Positions 44,853 through 53,972 are shown, counted from the first letter of the stretch. The stretch is DNA of 64,000 bases from an uncultured Oscillospiraceae bacterium (GCA_900764755.1 CAAFPE010000006.1:58978-122977); one strand, 5' to 3'. Numbers and translations: made by a program. The notes: generated by a model not told the origin, from the sequence alone.

Positions 44853-45521
44853 ATGACCATTTTACAGACCAAGGAATTGAAGAAATATTACGGCGCCGGG
44901 GACACCCTGGTAAAGGCCCTGGATGGGGTGGATCTCAGCGTGGAAAACGGGGAGTTTGTGGCCATTGTGGGCACCTCCGGTTCCGGCAAGTCCACCCTGC
45001 TGCATATGCTGGGGGGTCTGGACCGGCCCACCTCCGGCTCTGTTACTGTGGACGGGCAGGAGATCTTCTCCCTGAAAGACGAGGCCCTGACCATCTTCCG
45101 GCGGCGGAAGATCGGGTTTGTGTTCCAGGCGTACAACCTGGTGCCGGTGCTCAGCGTGTATGAGAACATCGTGCTGCCCATCCAGCTGGACGGCGGCAGG
45201 GTGGACAAGGACTATGTGGACCAGATCATCGCCGCCCTGGGGCTGGGCCATAAGCTGAATAATCTCCCCTCCCAGCTCTCCGGCGGCCAGCAGCAGCGGG
45301 TGGCCATCGCCCGGGCCCTGGCCACCAAGCCCGCGATCCTGCTGGCAGATGAGCCCACCGGCAACCTGGACAGCAAGACCAGTCAGGATGTGCTCAGCCT
45401 GATGAAGGTGACGGGACAGAAATTCGCCCAGACCATGGTGATGATCACCCACAACGAGGAGATCGCCCAGATGGCGGACCGGATCATCCGCATCGAGGAC
45501 GGCCGCATCGTCACACGGTAA
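44853..45521 (+). CDS. ABC transporter ATP-binding protein (MacB/BceA type)
   Basis: 222 residues: Walker A GTSGSGKST (40-48), Q-loop FVFQAYNLVPVLSVYENI, signature LSGGQQQR, Walker B AILLADEPTGNLDS, and the H-loop ITHNEEI. All match the LolD/MacB/BceA export-ATPase group that partners FtsX permeases. The 120-base gap after the kinase gene may hold a second promoter, but I could not define one. GGAG is located nine bases upstream of the ATG. Confidence 0.95.
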   Translation: MTILQTKELKKYYGAGDTLVKALDGVDLSVENGEFVAIVGTSGSGKSTLLHMLGGLDRPTSGSVTVDGQEIFSLKDEALTIFRRRKIGFVFQAYNLVPVLSVYENIVLPIQLDGGRVDKDYVDQIIAALGLGHKLNNLPSQLSGGQQQRVAIARALATKPAILLADEPTGNLDSKTSQDVLSLMKVTGQKFAQTMVMITHNEEIAQMADRIIRIEDGRIVTR

Positions 45522-45535
45522 GGGGGGGCTGCGGC

Positions 45536-48202
45536 ATGAATGTCTCCAACTGGAACTGTATTCGGAACCTCTCGTGGAAAAGCCTGTGGGCGGCCAAGAC
45601 CCGGAACATTGTGGCCGTGCTGGCCATCGCCTTGACCACGGTGCTGTTCACCTCCCTCTTTACCATCGCCCTGTCCATCAACGAGGGCTTCCAGCAGTCC
45701 AATTTCCGCCAGGTGGGCGGATTCAGCCATGGCGGCTTTAAGTATCTGACGGAAGAGCAGTTTTATGAGCTGCGGGAGGACCCCCTCATCGGCCAGTGGG
45801 GCCTGCGGCGCTTTGTGGGGATGCCCACCGAGGTCCCATTCAATAAGTCCCATGTAGAGGTGGGCTACTCCGACGCCAACCAGGCCCACTGGATGTACTG
45901 CGACCCGGTGGAGGGCCGCCTGCCCCAGGAGGGCACCAACGAGGCCGCCACCGACACCCATGTGCTGGAGCTGCTGGGTGTCAAGCCGGAGCTGGGGGCG
46001 GAGTTTACCGTTACCTTCCAGGTGGACGGAACCCCCGTCACCGAGACCTTCACCCTCTGCGGCTGGTGGGAGTATGACGAGGCCATCGTGGCCAACCATA
46101 TCCTGATCCCCCTGAGCCGGGCAGAGGCCATTTTGACCCAGGCTGGTGTGATCTCTGGTCAATCCAAGGATGGGATGACCGGCAGCTGGAACATGGATGT
46201 GATGCTGAAAAGCGGCTCCCGGCACATTGAGCGGGATCTGGATCAGATCCTGGCCAATTACGGCTATCAGAGCAAGAGCATGGACCAAGAGAACTTCATC
46301 CGAACCGGCGTCAACTGGGGTTATACCGGGGCCCAGCTGTCGGAGAGCATGGACCCAACCACAGTCCTGGCCATTGCTGCCATGGTGGTGCTGATCGTCT
46401 TTACCGGGTACCTCATCATCTACAATGTGTTCCAGATCTCTGTGGCCGGGGACATTCGGTTTTATGGCCTGCTGAAAACCATCGGTACCACTCCCCGGCA
46501 GCTGCGGCGGATCATCCGGTATCAGGCCTTGGCCCTGTCTCTGGGCGGTATCCCCCTGGGCTTAGCGGTGGGCTGGGCCGTGGGAAGCTGGCTGACCCCG
46601 GTGATCGTGAAGCGGCTGAACGGCGTGGTGGCGGTCACCTCCGTCAGCCCGGCCATCTTTCTGATCTCCGCCCTGTTTGCCCTGGTGACAGTGCTGATCT
46701 CCTGCCGCCGCCCTGGGCGCTTGGCGGGCAAGGTCTCCCCGGTGGAGGCGGTGCGCTATACCGAGGGCGCTGGCAAAACCGGCAAGGCCCGCAGACGGAC
46801 CGGGCAGGGCAAGGGGTCCCTCCTGGGCATGGCCTGGGCCAACCTGGGCCGCAGCCGGGGCAAGACAGTGCTCACAATCACCTCTCTGGCTCTGGCAGTG
46901 GTATTGCTGACGGTCACTGTGATCTTTACCCGCAGCTTTGATATGGACAAGTATATCGCCAACTTCACCGCCAGCGATTTCATTGTGGCGGATGCAGGCC
47001 AGTTCCAGACTGGCGGAGACTCCTTCAACGCCGACATGGCCCTGCCCCAAACTGTGGTGGACCAGATCGACGCCCAGGGGGGTATCACAGAGGGCGGAAA
47101 GATCTACGGCAAGACCAGCGCGGTAGAGGAGTTTGTTACCGAGGAATACTACCGCGCCAACAGGAGCCTGTGGTATACCCCGGAGCAGCTGGACAGCATG
47201 GTTCATTTCAAGGACCGGAACGAAGAAGGGCTGCTGGTGGACAGCGCCCAGCTCTACGGCATGGAGCCCTTTGCCCTGGAACACCTGAAGGTGCTGGAGG
47301 GGGACCTCTCCAAGCTGTATGAGCCCGGCGGGCGGTATGTGGCCGCCGTATATAACGACGACGACTATGGCAATGCAGAGATGGACAGCCACTGGGCCCG
47401 GCTGGGAGATACCGTTACCCTGCGGTATGTGGAGGAGTATGAGTACTATAATCCGGACACCGGGGAAGTCTATCCCGACGATATGGACCTCAGCCAGGTG
47501 AACTGGGTGTCCCGGGCCGTGAAGTACCGGGATGTGGAGTACCAGGTGGCGGCGCTGGTGACGGTGCCCCTTGCATTCAGCTACCGCTATTTCGGCGCTG
47601 ACGAGTTTATCCTCAACGACCAGACCTTTATCCAGGATTCCGGCACCGACTGCGCCATGTACTATGCCTTTAACACCACAGAGGAGGCCAACCCCGCCAT
47701 GGAGTCCTTCCTGGCTGATTATACGGAGAATGTTGATCCCCAGTTCGACTACGAGAGCAAGGCCTCCTATGCCGCGGAGTTTGCCGGTATGCGGTCTATG
47801 TTCTCCCTGCTGGGCGGGGCGCTCAGCTTCATCGTGGCGCTGGTGGGCGTTCTGAACTTCTTCAACGCCATCTTTACAGGTATCATGGTTCGCCGCCGGG
47901 AGTTTGCCGTGCTCCAGTCCATTGGTATGACGGGAAAGCAGCTCAAGACCATGCTGGTGTATGAGGGCCTGTTCTATGCGCTGGGAGCCGTGGCCGCCGC
48001 GCTGATCCTGGCAGTGGTGTTCTCGCCCCTGCTGGGCGTGGCGATGAGCAGCCTGTTCTGGTTTGTCACCTACCGTTTCACAGTAGTTCCAATCTTGGCG
48101 GTACTGCCGGCCTTTGCCCTGCTGGGAGTGCTGGTGCCGCTGGTGGTCTACCGGTCTGTTGCCAAGCGCACCATCGTGGAGCGTCTGCGGGAGACGGAGT
48201 GA
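45536..48202 (+). CDS. FtsX-family ABC transporter permease (888 residues)
   Basis: Partner permease of the ATP-binding protein 14 bases upstream. A first helix (VAVLAIALTTVLFTSLFTIAL, about 25-45) precedes a large extracytoplasmic domain; FtsX domain one (about 275-400) has ILAIAAMVVLIVFTGYL and GLLKTIGTTPRQLRRII; after a linker a second helix (about 440-460) and second extracytoplasmic domain; FtsX domain two (about 755-880) has RRREFAVLQSIGMTGKQLK. Two FtsX repeats fit a MacB/BceB-like mechanotransmission exporter. BceB is about 650 residues, so the extracytoplasmic loops are enlarged. The substrate is likely a peptide antibiotic or envelope stress agent (inference). Confidence 0.9.
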   Translation: MNVSNWNCIRNLSWKSLWAAKTRNIVAVLAIALTTVLFTSLFTIALSINEGFQQSNFRQVGGFSHGGFKYLTEEQFYELREDPLIGQWGLRRFVGMPTEVPFNKSHVEVGYSDANQAHWMYCDPVEGRLPQEGTNEAATDTHVLELLGVKPELGAEFTVTFQVDGTPVTETFTLCGWWEYDEAIVANHILIPLSRAEAILTQAGVISGQSKDGMTGSWNMDVMLKSGSRHIERDLDQILANYGYQSKSMDQENFIRTGVNWGYTGAQLSESMDPTTVLAIAAMVVLIVFTGYLIIYNVFQISVAGDIRFYGLLKTIGTTPRQLRRIIRYQALALSLGGIPLGLAVGWAVGSWLTPVIVKRLNGVVAVTSVSPAIFLISALFALVTVLISCRRPGRLAGKVSPVEAVRYTEGAGKTGKARRRTGQGKGSLLGMAWANLGRSRGKTVLTITSLALAVVLLTVTVIFTRSFDMDKYIANFTASDFIVADAGQFQTGGDSFNADMALPQTVVDQIDAQGGITEGGKIYGKTSAVEEFVTEEYYRANRSLWYTPEQLDSMVHFKDRNEEGLLVDSAQLYGMEPFALEHLKVLEGDLSKLYEPGGRYVAAVYNDDDYGNAEMDSHWARLGDTVTLRYVEEYEYYNPDTGEVYPDDMDLSQVNWVSRAVKYRDVEYQVAALVTVPLAFSYRYFGADEFILNDQTFIQDSGTDCAMYYAFNTTEEANPAMESFLADYTENVDPQFDYESKASYAAEFAGMRSMFSLLGGALSFIVALVGVLNFFNAIFTGIMVRRREFAVLQSIGMTGKQLKTMLVYEGLFYALGAVAAALILAVVFSPLLGVAMSSLFWFVTYRFTVVPILAVLPAFALLGVLVPLVVYRSVAKRTIVERLRETE

Positions 48203-48259
48203 CGGACAGGAGGAATGCACGAGCCTGCCAGAGCAGGCGAATCGTCAAACAGAAAAATT

Positions 48260-48291
48260 GGGGCCCCAGCGGGAAATACCGCCGGGGCCCC
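48260..48291. terminator. Hairpin terminator between permease gene and yitT
   Basis: GGGGCCCC-GCGG/CCGC-GGGGCCCC, followed on the minus strand by AATTTTT; acts mainly for the minus-strand gene. Confidence 0.75.
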
Positions 48292-48323
48292 ATCGCAGCT
48301 TGATTCAAGCCGCGGTCGTATCC

Positions 48324-49196
48324 TTATTCCAGATTGTCGTCGTCCAGGTGGTGGAAGTCCTTGTTGTGGCCAAATACATGGGTGAGGGGATAGAACTTGA
48401 TGAAGCAGTCATAGGCCCCGTCCCGAATGAACTCCCGGAGACGGATGTACTCCCGGGAGGTGCAGACGCAGTCCAACTGGGTCTTGGCCTGTTTGGAGTA
48501 GCTGCCCACCACCTGATCGATGGTGGCGCTCTTGTGGATCTCTTGAATGATGAAGCGCTCGATCTCCTGGGGCTGGTCGCAGATGATCTCCACCTCATAA
48601 AGCTTGGGCCCCAGGTTGAAGATCACATGGTTCATGCAGCTGACATAGAGCAGCTGTCTCACAAAGGCATAGGCCACCACATCCAGGGAGAAGGCAGACA
48701 GCATAAGGAGCATGATGCCTCCGTCCAGAGCCAGAAGGAGGTATTTCAGCGGAACAGTCCGGAACAGGCGCTGTTTCAGCAGCTTGGCCAGGGTGTCCGT
48801 TCCGCCGTAGGAGTAGCCCAGGCGGTAGGTGAGGCCGGAGCCCAGACCATAGATCGCGCCGAAAAGCATGACCGCAATGAGCTTTTCCTGCAGGATGATC
48901 TCTACCTGGATGTGATTCAGTCCCCAGAGGACCACCGGATAGAGCAGGGAGAGCACCAGAATGTTGGAGACCTCCCGCCAGCCCAGGGTCAGGGCGGTAC
49001 ACAGCAGGATGGCCAAGGCCATACCATAGTAGATCAGCGCATAGTTGAAGCCGGTAAAGCGGGCAGCGGCCATAGACAGCCCGGTGATCCCAGTGACCAC
49101 AAAGCCATTGGGGAGGGCCACCCAGTTGACCGCGATGCTGCACAGCACACAGCTGAGGACCATGTTGGCCAGTGCCTTGACCCGATGTGTTCTCAT
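48324..49196 (-). CDS. YitT-family membrane protein (DUF161/DUF2179)
   Basis: About 290 residues: five to six helices (with PNGFVVTGITGLSMAAARFTG and RLGYSYGGTDTLAKLL as YitT landmarks) and a C-terminal cytosolic DUF2179 domain starting near LYEVEIICDQPQEIERFIIQEIHKSATIDQVVGSYS. Function not established. Start at the ATG preceded by GAGG; a GTG four codons earlier is possible. It faces the ABC permease gene and the two share a terminator. Confidence 0.88.
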   Translation of the reverse strand: MRTHRVKALANMVLSCVLCSIAVNWVALPNGFVVTGITGLSMAAARFTGFNYALIYYGMALAILLCTALTLGWREVSNILVLSLLYPVVLWGLNHIQVEIILQEKLIAVMLFGAIYGLGSGLTYRLGYSYGGTDTLAKLLKQRLFRTVPLKYLLLALDGGIMLLMLSAFSLDVVAYAFVRQLLYVSCMNHVIFNLGPKLYEVEIICDQPQEIERFIIQEIHKSATIDQVVGSYSKQAKTQLDCVCTSREYIRLREFIRDGAYDCFIKFYPLTHVFGHNKDFHHLDDDNLE

Positions 49197-49337
49197 AGTA
49201 CACCTCACAGGCGGCAGGGCCGCTCGGCCCTCCGCCTCGTCCCAGTGCTTCTGACGGTTCTGTCCTACACTGAAGAGCGCACCTTATTTTCCTTAAAAAA
49301 GCAATACAGGAGCGGTGAAATTGTGTATTTTACCGAA

Positions 49338-50405
49338 TCACTGGGGGAGGGTCAGGTCACCCTCCCGGATCCAGCCGATCTTCCGCAGGATCTGGCAGAA
49401 CACCCAGGACAGAATAGCGGGTAGGATAAAGCAGATCAGCGCCATACCCAGCCAGTCGAAGGGGGTAATGGCCGCCTTGGCGCCGATAGCCACATCGTTG
49501 ACCCAGCCCGACCACACGCCGATCTGTCCCACAAAGCCGCAGGTGCCCATGCCGGAGGCCACGCCGCCAGCGGGGTCGTTCATCTGGAGATGGAACACGC
49601 AGGTGGCGAGGGGGCCGGTGATGGCGGAGGCCAGCGTGGGGGGGATCCAGATCCGGGGATTCTTCACGATATTAGGCATCTGGAGCATAGAGGTGCCGAT
49701 GCCCTGGCTCACCAGACCGCCCCAGCGGTTCTCCTTGAAGGACATAACGGCGAAACCCACCATCTGGGCGCAGCAGCCAGCCACCGCCGCGCCTCCGGCC
49801 AGACCGGTCAGCGTGAAAGCGGCGCAGATAGCGGCAGAGGAGATGGGAAGGGTGAGGGCGATGCCCACCAGGACAGATACAGTGATCCCCATCCAGAGGG
49901 GCTGGAGGACGGTGGCATCCTGGATGAGTTGACCGAAGGCCTTGGCGGCGGCACCGATAGGAGGAGCGATCAGCAGGGACAGGCCCGCGCCTACAAGCAC
50001 GGTAACAGCGGGGGTGACCAGAATGTCCACCTTGGTCTCCTTGCTCACCATCTTGCCAATCTCGGCGGCGATGATAGCAATAAACAGTACAGCCAGCGGG
50101 CCGCCGGCACCGCCCAGTTGATTGGCGGACCAGCCTACGGCGGTCAGGGAAAATAGGACCATTGGGTCGGCCTTCAGGGCGTAGCCGATGGCAACAGCCA
50201 TAGCAGGACCCGCCATTTCAAAGGCGAACTGCCCTACATTGACCAGAAATTGAATCGCCAGCTGCTGTCCCAGGGTTTTGATGATGGTGCCGATAAGCAG
50301 AGAGCAGAACAGGCCCTGGGCCATGGCGCCCAGGGCGTCGATCCCATAGCGCTTGGCTGAGATCTCAATATTTTTCCGTTTCAGGAATTCCTTGAATCCT
50401 TCCAT
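49338..50405 (-). CDS. EIIC_2-type (PfoR-like) membrane protein, NiaR-controlled
   Basis: 355 residues with about ten helices, family PTS_EIIC_2 (PF13303, COG3641-like). Family landmarks: GLFCSLLIGTIIKTLGQQL, AGPAMAVAIGYALKADPMVLFS, LPISSAAICAAFTLTGLAGGAAVAGCCAQMVGFAVMSF and HLQMNDPAGGVASGMGTCGFVGQIG. No PTS phosphorylation domains and no IIA/IIB genes are nearby, so PTS transport is doubtful. Its promoter carries a 30-bp palindrome matching the NiaR box arrangement, and niaR is the adjacent gene, so it may import niacin or a related compound (inference). Confidence 0.82.
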   Translation of the reverse strand: MEGFKEFLKRKNIEISAKRYGIDALGAMAQGLFCSLLIGTIIKTLGQQLAIQFLVNVGQFAFEMAGPAMAVAIGYALKADPMVLFSLTAVGWSANQLGGAGGPLAVLFIAIIAAEIGKMVSKETKVDILVTPAVTVLVGAGLSLLIAPPIGAAAKAFGQLIQDATVLQPLWMGITVSVLVGIALTLPISSAAICAAFTLTGLAGGAAVAGCCAQMVGFAVMSFKENRWGGLVSQGIGTSMLQMPNIVKNPRIWIPPTLASAITGPLATCVFHLQMNDPAGGVASGMGTCGFVGQIGVWSGWVNDVAIGAKAAITPFDWLGMALICFILPAILSWVFCQILRKIGWIREGDLTLPQ

Positions 50406-50429
50406 TTGGGTACACCTGCTTTATAGAAT

Positions 50430-50459
50430 GGTATACAGGTGTCAAGATACCTGCATACC
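50430..50459 (-). promoter_or_regulatory. NiaR-type operator
   Basis: GGTATACAGGTGTC-AA-GATACCTGCATACC, a 14+14 inverted repeat with two mismatches, just downstream of the promoter -10. It contains the ACAGGTGTC/GATACCTG core of NiaR boxes. Confidence 0.75.
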
Positions 50460-50461
50460 GC

Positions 50462-50490
50462 ATCATACACGAATCGTACCCAATTGTCAA
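50462..50490 (-). promoter_or_regulatory. Sigma-A promoter of the EIIC_2 gene
   Basis: Minus strand TTGACA, 17-base spacer, TATGAT; the start site falls at the edge of the NiaR-type operator. Confidence 0.85.
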
Positions 50491-50519
50491 CCCGCTTTTT
50501 CCGAATATTATTTCCCACT

Positions 50520-50560
50520 GAAGCACTCCCCTCCGCCTGGTCAGCGGAGGGGAGTGCTTC
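50520..50560 (-). terminator. Hairpin after niaR
   Basis: A perfect 17-bp stem (GAAGCACTCCCCTCCGC and complement) with 7-base loop, located between the niaR stop and the EIIC_2 promoter. No U tract follows, so the mechanism is uncertain. Confidence 0.55.
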
Positions 50561-50591
50561 CAATATGGGGCGGGATATGATTCCGAGAGGA

Positions 50592-51104
50592 CTACTCCTC
50601 CAGCAGGACGCCCAATCGCTCCAGCGCGGTCTGCACCCGCTGGAAGGCGGTCTCGTCCGGACAGGAGATGGTATGCAGGTGGATGCCCTCTGTGAGGTTG
50701 GACAGGGGGAGGGCGTCAGCCTGGCGGCAGCGGGCCACAAACTGGGCCACGTCGTACCGGCTGGACAGCTGGAGCGGCCCGGTAAGCTGGCCATAGATCG
50801 GGTGCTCCACAATGACATCGATCACCGTGCAGCCCTGGTCCACAATGGCGTTGAGCTCGATCTCCATCTGGTCCACCCGGTGGCGGCAGGCCAGAGTGCG
50901 AATCAGCCCGTTCCGCTCCTCCGGGAGCATATACCCCCTCGGGGTAGCTGCGATGGACAGCCCCCCCGCCCGCAGCAGGGCTACGTCCCCCACGATGATC
51001 TGCCGGCTGACCGAGAACTCCCGAGCCAGGGCGGCGGCGCTCACCGGGTGGTCGGCCCGCTCCAGGACAGATAAGATGGCGGCGCGGCGTGCAGCAGCGT
51101 CCAT
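50592..51104 (-). CDS. niaR: Niacin-responsive repressor NiaR
   Basis: 170 residues: N-terminal HTH_11 (RRAAILSVLERADHPVSAAALAREFSVSRQIIVGDVALLRAGG) and the 3H domain, with conserved histidines in the ACRHRVD, VEHPIYG and EGIHLHTISC segments, the nickel/nicotinate-binding family signature. It represses niacin uptake and NAD synthesis genes in Firmicutes. AAGGAGGGA precedes the ATG. It shares orientation with the EIIC_2 gene, which bears the matching operator; no operator was found before niaR itself. Confidence 0.93.
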   Translation of the reverse strand: MDAAARRAAILSVLERADHPVSAAALAREFSVSRQIIVGDVALLRAGGLSIAATPRGYMLPEERNGLIRTLACRHRVDQMEIELNAIVDQGCTVIDVIVEHPIYGQLTGPLQLSSRYDVAQFVARCRQADALPLSNLTEGIHLHTISCPDETAFQRVQTALERLGVLLEE

Positions 51105-51411
51105 AGGTGATCCCTCCTTGCCCCTGGGCGGGCCTGGCACTGGGTGCAGTCCCCCGGGACGTTTTTGTCCAGTGTATCATAAACCGGCCCGGGCGGCAAG
51201 CGGGAGTTGCAGAACGATATGACTACACATCTTATATTGGTGTTTCCTGTGGTATCCGTTGCTTTTTGACTGGAATTGGTGTAAACTATAAAGACCAAAA
51301 TTTACATCCTGCCTGATAAGCCGTCCTCGTGAAGGGCGGTAACCGGAGGGCGCGGGACAGCCGTCCGCCCGCACGGAGGCGGTATGGACAGATCGGAAAG
51401 GAGCGCACACG
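51105..51411. other. Divergent niaR / zinc-ribbon intergenic region
   Basis: No gene. A possible plus-strand promoter (TTGACT near 51267, then TATAAA) with sub-optimal spacing, and GC-rich hairpin potential after 51308. I see no operator. Confidence 0.4.
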
Positions 51412-51804
51412 ATGGACGATAAGGTGAAGGAACTGTTGGATCGGATCCGAGATACTGCGGCGGGGGCCGCAGACGCCGCCAATCAGACCGCCCGGGCGGC
51501 CGGGAAAAAGGCCGGCCAGATGGTGGATGTGGCCAAGCTGAATGTGCAGCTGTTTGACCTGAATGGGGAGTTCAACGACATTCTGCGCCAGCTGGGGCAG
51601 GTCATGTATGATGCCCACCGGGGCCAGCATGAGGAGGGGGACAAGGTATCGGAGCTGCTGGAGCGGGCCGACGGGCTCAGCGGCAGGATCTCCGAGCTAA
51701 AGGAGCGAATCGCCGCTCTGCGCCAGTCCCGGACCTGCCCTGCCTGCGGCGCGGTGTGCGGGAAAGAGGACCAATTCTGCCGCCGCTGCGGCGCCGGACT
51801 GTGA
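51412..51804 (+). CDS. Zinc-ribbon protein with N-terminal coiled coil
   Basis: 130 residues: a helical region rich in Ala, Lys and Glu (about 1-100, predicted coiled coil with KVKELLDRIRDTAAGAADAANQ and LLERADGLSGRISELKERIAAL), ending in a C-terminal double-CxxC zinc ribbon CPACGAVCGKEDQFCRRCGAGL. No membrane segment. No named family; several Clostridia have such proteins. AAAGGAG is eight bases before the ATG. It is followed 13 bases later by the nucleoside phosphorylase, so they may be co-transcribed. The 300-base gap upstream to niaR contains only possible promoter elements. Confidence 0.7.
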   Translation: MDDKVKELLDRIRDTAAGAADAANQTARAAGKKAGQMVDVAKLNVQLFDLNGEFNDILRQLGQVMYDAHRGQHEEGDKVSELLERADGLSGRISELKERIAALRQSRTCPACGAVCGKEDQFCRRCGAGL

Positions 51805-51817
51805 GAAGGAGCGGACG

Positions 51818-52642
51818 ATGACCTTTACCATGGAACAATATCGGGAGAGTGCCCAGGCACTCCGGGAGCGGCTGGGGGAATTCACTCCCAAGGTCGCAAT
51901 GGTTCTGGGCTCCGGCCTGGGCTATCTGGGGGACGAGGTGGAAGCCCCCATCGCGGTGGATTACCGGGACATCCCCCATTTTAAGGCCTCCACCGCCCCC
52001 GGCCACAGGGGCCGCCTGGTGTTCGGCCTGCTGGAGGGCCAGCGGGTGGCCGTTATGCAGGGCCGGATGCACCACTATGAGGGCTACTCCTATGAGGAGG
52101 TCTCCTATGCCGTCCGGGTGCTGCGCCTGCTGGGCTGTGACACCCTGGTAGTCACCAACGCCGCCGGCTGTGTGAATCTGGAGTGGAAGGCCGGCGACCT
52201 GATGCTCATTACAGATCAAATCAAGATGTTCTCCGAATCCCCCCTCCGGGGGGAGAACCTGCCGGAGTTCGGCGTCCGGTTCCCCGATGCCTCCCACCTG
52301 TACACCCCCCGCCTGCGGAAACTGGCAAGGGAAACGGCGGCGGAGCTGGGCATCTCCCTGCGGGAGGGCGTGTATTTCTATTGCTACGGCCCTCAGTATG
52401 AGACCCCGGCGGAGATCCGGGCCGCCCGGATCCTGGGTGGCGACGCGGTGGGGATGTCCACTGCCCCGGAGGTCATCGTGGCCGGCCACTGCGGCATGGA
52501 GGTGCTGGGCCTGACCCTGCTGTCCAATATGGCTGCGGGCATCCTGGACCAGCCCCTGTCCGAGCAGGAGGTGCTGGACGCTGCCGCCGCGGCCCGGGAG
52601 AAGTTCTCCGGTCTGATCCGGGCCTGCCTGAAGAAAATGTGA
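51818..52642 (+). CDS. Purine nucleoside phosphorylase (PNP, trimeric type)
   Basis: 274 residues, cytosolic, phosphorolysis of inosine/guanosine. Landmarks: GSGLGYLGDEVEAP, TAPGHRGRLVFGLLEG, QGRMHHYEGYS (phosphate/ribose binding), VTNAAGCVN, YGPQYETPAEIRAARILGGDAVGMSTAPEVIVAGHCGMEVLGL. The trimeric type is distinct from the hexameric DeoD (about 235 residues). It is followed seven bases later by an adenosine-type deaminase, so the two form a purine salvage unit. AAGGAGC is the ribosome site. Confidence 0.94.
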   Translation: MTFTMEQYRESAQALRERLGEFTPKVAMVLGSGLGYLGDEVEAPIAVDYRDIPHFKASTAPGHRGRLVFGLLEGQRVAVMQGRMHHYEGYSYEEVSYAVRVLRLLGCDTLVVTNAAGCVNLEWKAGDLMLITDQIKMFSESPLRGENLPEFGVRFPDASHLYTPRLRKLARETAAELGISLREGVYFYCYGPQYETPAEIRAARILGGDAVGMSTAPEVIVAGHCGMEVLGLTLLSNMAAGILDQPLSEQEVLDAAAAAREKFSGLIRACLKKM

Positions 52643-52649
52643 GGTCTCT

Positions 52650-53972
52650 ATGAAAATTTTGTTCCAAAATGTCACCGCTGTGACCATGGACCCGGCCCGG
52701 CCGGTGCTGAACGATGCCTATGTCGCAGTGGAGGGGACGCAGATCACCTCTGTGGGCCAGGAATGTCCCCAGGGGGAGTTCGACCGGGTGATCGACGGAC
52801 AGGGCAAGGCTCTGCTGCCCGGCCTGGTCAACTGCCACACCCATGTGCCCATGGCTCTGCTCCGGGGCTATGGCGGAGGACACGACCTTCAGCACTGGCT
52901 GAACGACTATATCTTCCCCGCTGAGGCCAAGCTGGACGACCGGTGTGTGGCCGCCGGGACCGCCCTGGGCCTGGCGGAGATGATTGCCTCAGGCACCACC
53001 TGCATCGCGGATATGTATATGCACACCGGCGCGGTGGCCCGAACGGTGCTGGAGTCCGGGATCAGCGCCAATCTGTCCTGCGGCGGGGTATACTTCGGCG
53101 CCCCGGAGGATTTTTCGCCGGACACCTGCGGGGACTGCCGGAACCAGATCGCCTTGACGGAGGAGTGGAACGGCGCGGGGGACGGACAGATCAAGGTGGA
53201 CGCCTCCATCCATGCGGAGTACACCTCCAACCCGCCCCTGTGGCAGTGGATGGCCGGCTATGCCGCCGACCACGGCCTGGGGATGCACGTCCATGTGTCT
53301 GAGACCCGGTCCGAGCACGAGTCCTGCCTCCAAAAGTACGGTAAGACCCCGGTGGCCCTGCTGGACCAGTACGGTGTGTGGGTCAATGGCGGCACGGCCG
53401 CCCACTGCGTCTGGGTGACCGATGAGGATATGGAACTGATGGCCCGGCGGGGGATCACCGCCGTCCACAACCCGGTGTCCAATTTGAAGCTGGCCTCCGG
53501 CGCGGCCCGGGTGCCCCAGCTGCTGGAGCGTGGGGTCAATGTAGCCCTGGGCACCGACGGGGTGGCCTCCAACAACAGCCATGACCTGTTTGAGGAGATC
53601 AAGCTGGCCGCCCTCCTTCACAAGGGAATCGGCCTGGACCCCGCTGCGGTGACGGCCCGTCAGGCCCTGGAGATGGCTACTGTCAGCGGGGCGCGGGCCC
53701 TGAGGCGGAACACCGGGGTCATCGCCCCGGGAAGAACGGCGGACCTGATCCTGGTGGACCTGGACGCCCCCAATCTGTTCCCATGCCACGATGTGGAGGA
53801 GGATCTGGTCTACTCGGCCCGGGGTTCCAACGTGGTGATGAATATGGCCCGGGGGCGGGTCATATATGAAAAGGGAGAGTTCTTCACCCTGGACCTGGAA
53901 AAGATCCGCGCAGAGGTGGAGGGCTATGCCCTGCCCCGGATTTTTGGTAGCGTGAGGGGCGGCGGAGCCTGA
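52650..53972 (+). CDS. mtaD: 5'-methylthioadenosine/S-adenosylhomocysteine deaminase
   Basis: Amidohydrolase of 440 residues. Metal ligands are in NCHTHVPMALLRGYG (HxH), HVHVSETRSEHE, AHCVWVTDEDM and LGTDGVASNNSHDLFEEIK, and the C-terminal composite beta domain is complete. Deamination of MTA or SAH to inosine derivatives would feed the phosphorylase encoded upstream. Distinguishing MtaD from related guanine/adenine deaminases rests on these motifs. GTGAGG lies upstream of the ATG. Confidence 0.87.
   Translation: MKILFQNVTAVTMDPARPVLNDAYVAVEGTQITSVGQECPQGEFDRVIDGQGKALLPGLVNCHTHVPMALLRGYGGGHDLQHWLNDYIFPAEAKLDDRCVAAGTALGLAEMIASGTTCIADMYMHTGAVARTVLESGISANLSCGGVYFGAPEDFSPDTCGDCRNQIALTEEWNGAGDGQIKVDASIHAEYTSNPPLWQWMAGYAADHGLGMHVHVSETRSEHESCLQKYGKTPVALLDQYGVWVNGGTAAHCVWVTDEDMELMARRGITAVHNPVSNLKLASGAARVPQLLERGVNVALGTDGVASNNSHDLFEEIKLAALLHKGIGLDPAAVTARQALEMATVSGARALRRNTGVIAPGRTADLILVDLDAPNLFPCHDVEEDLVYSARGSNVVMNMARGRVIYEKGEFFTLDLEKIRAEVEGYALPRIFGSVRGGGA

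Noticed and set aside
46562..48220. 552-codon minus-strand open frame opposite the FtsX permease
   Set aside because: Antisense shadow rich in His, Gln and Arg with no domain; the permease strand carries the FtsX motifs.
49338..50405. Sugar PTS transporter
   Set aside because: No IIA, IIB or HPr genes, no phosphorylation motif, and the promoter shows NiaR rather than sugar-type control.
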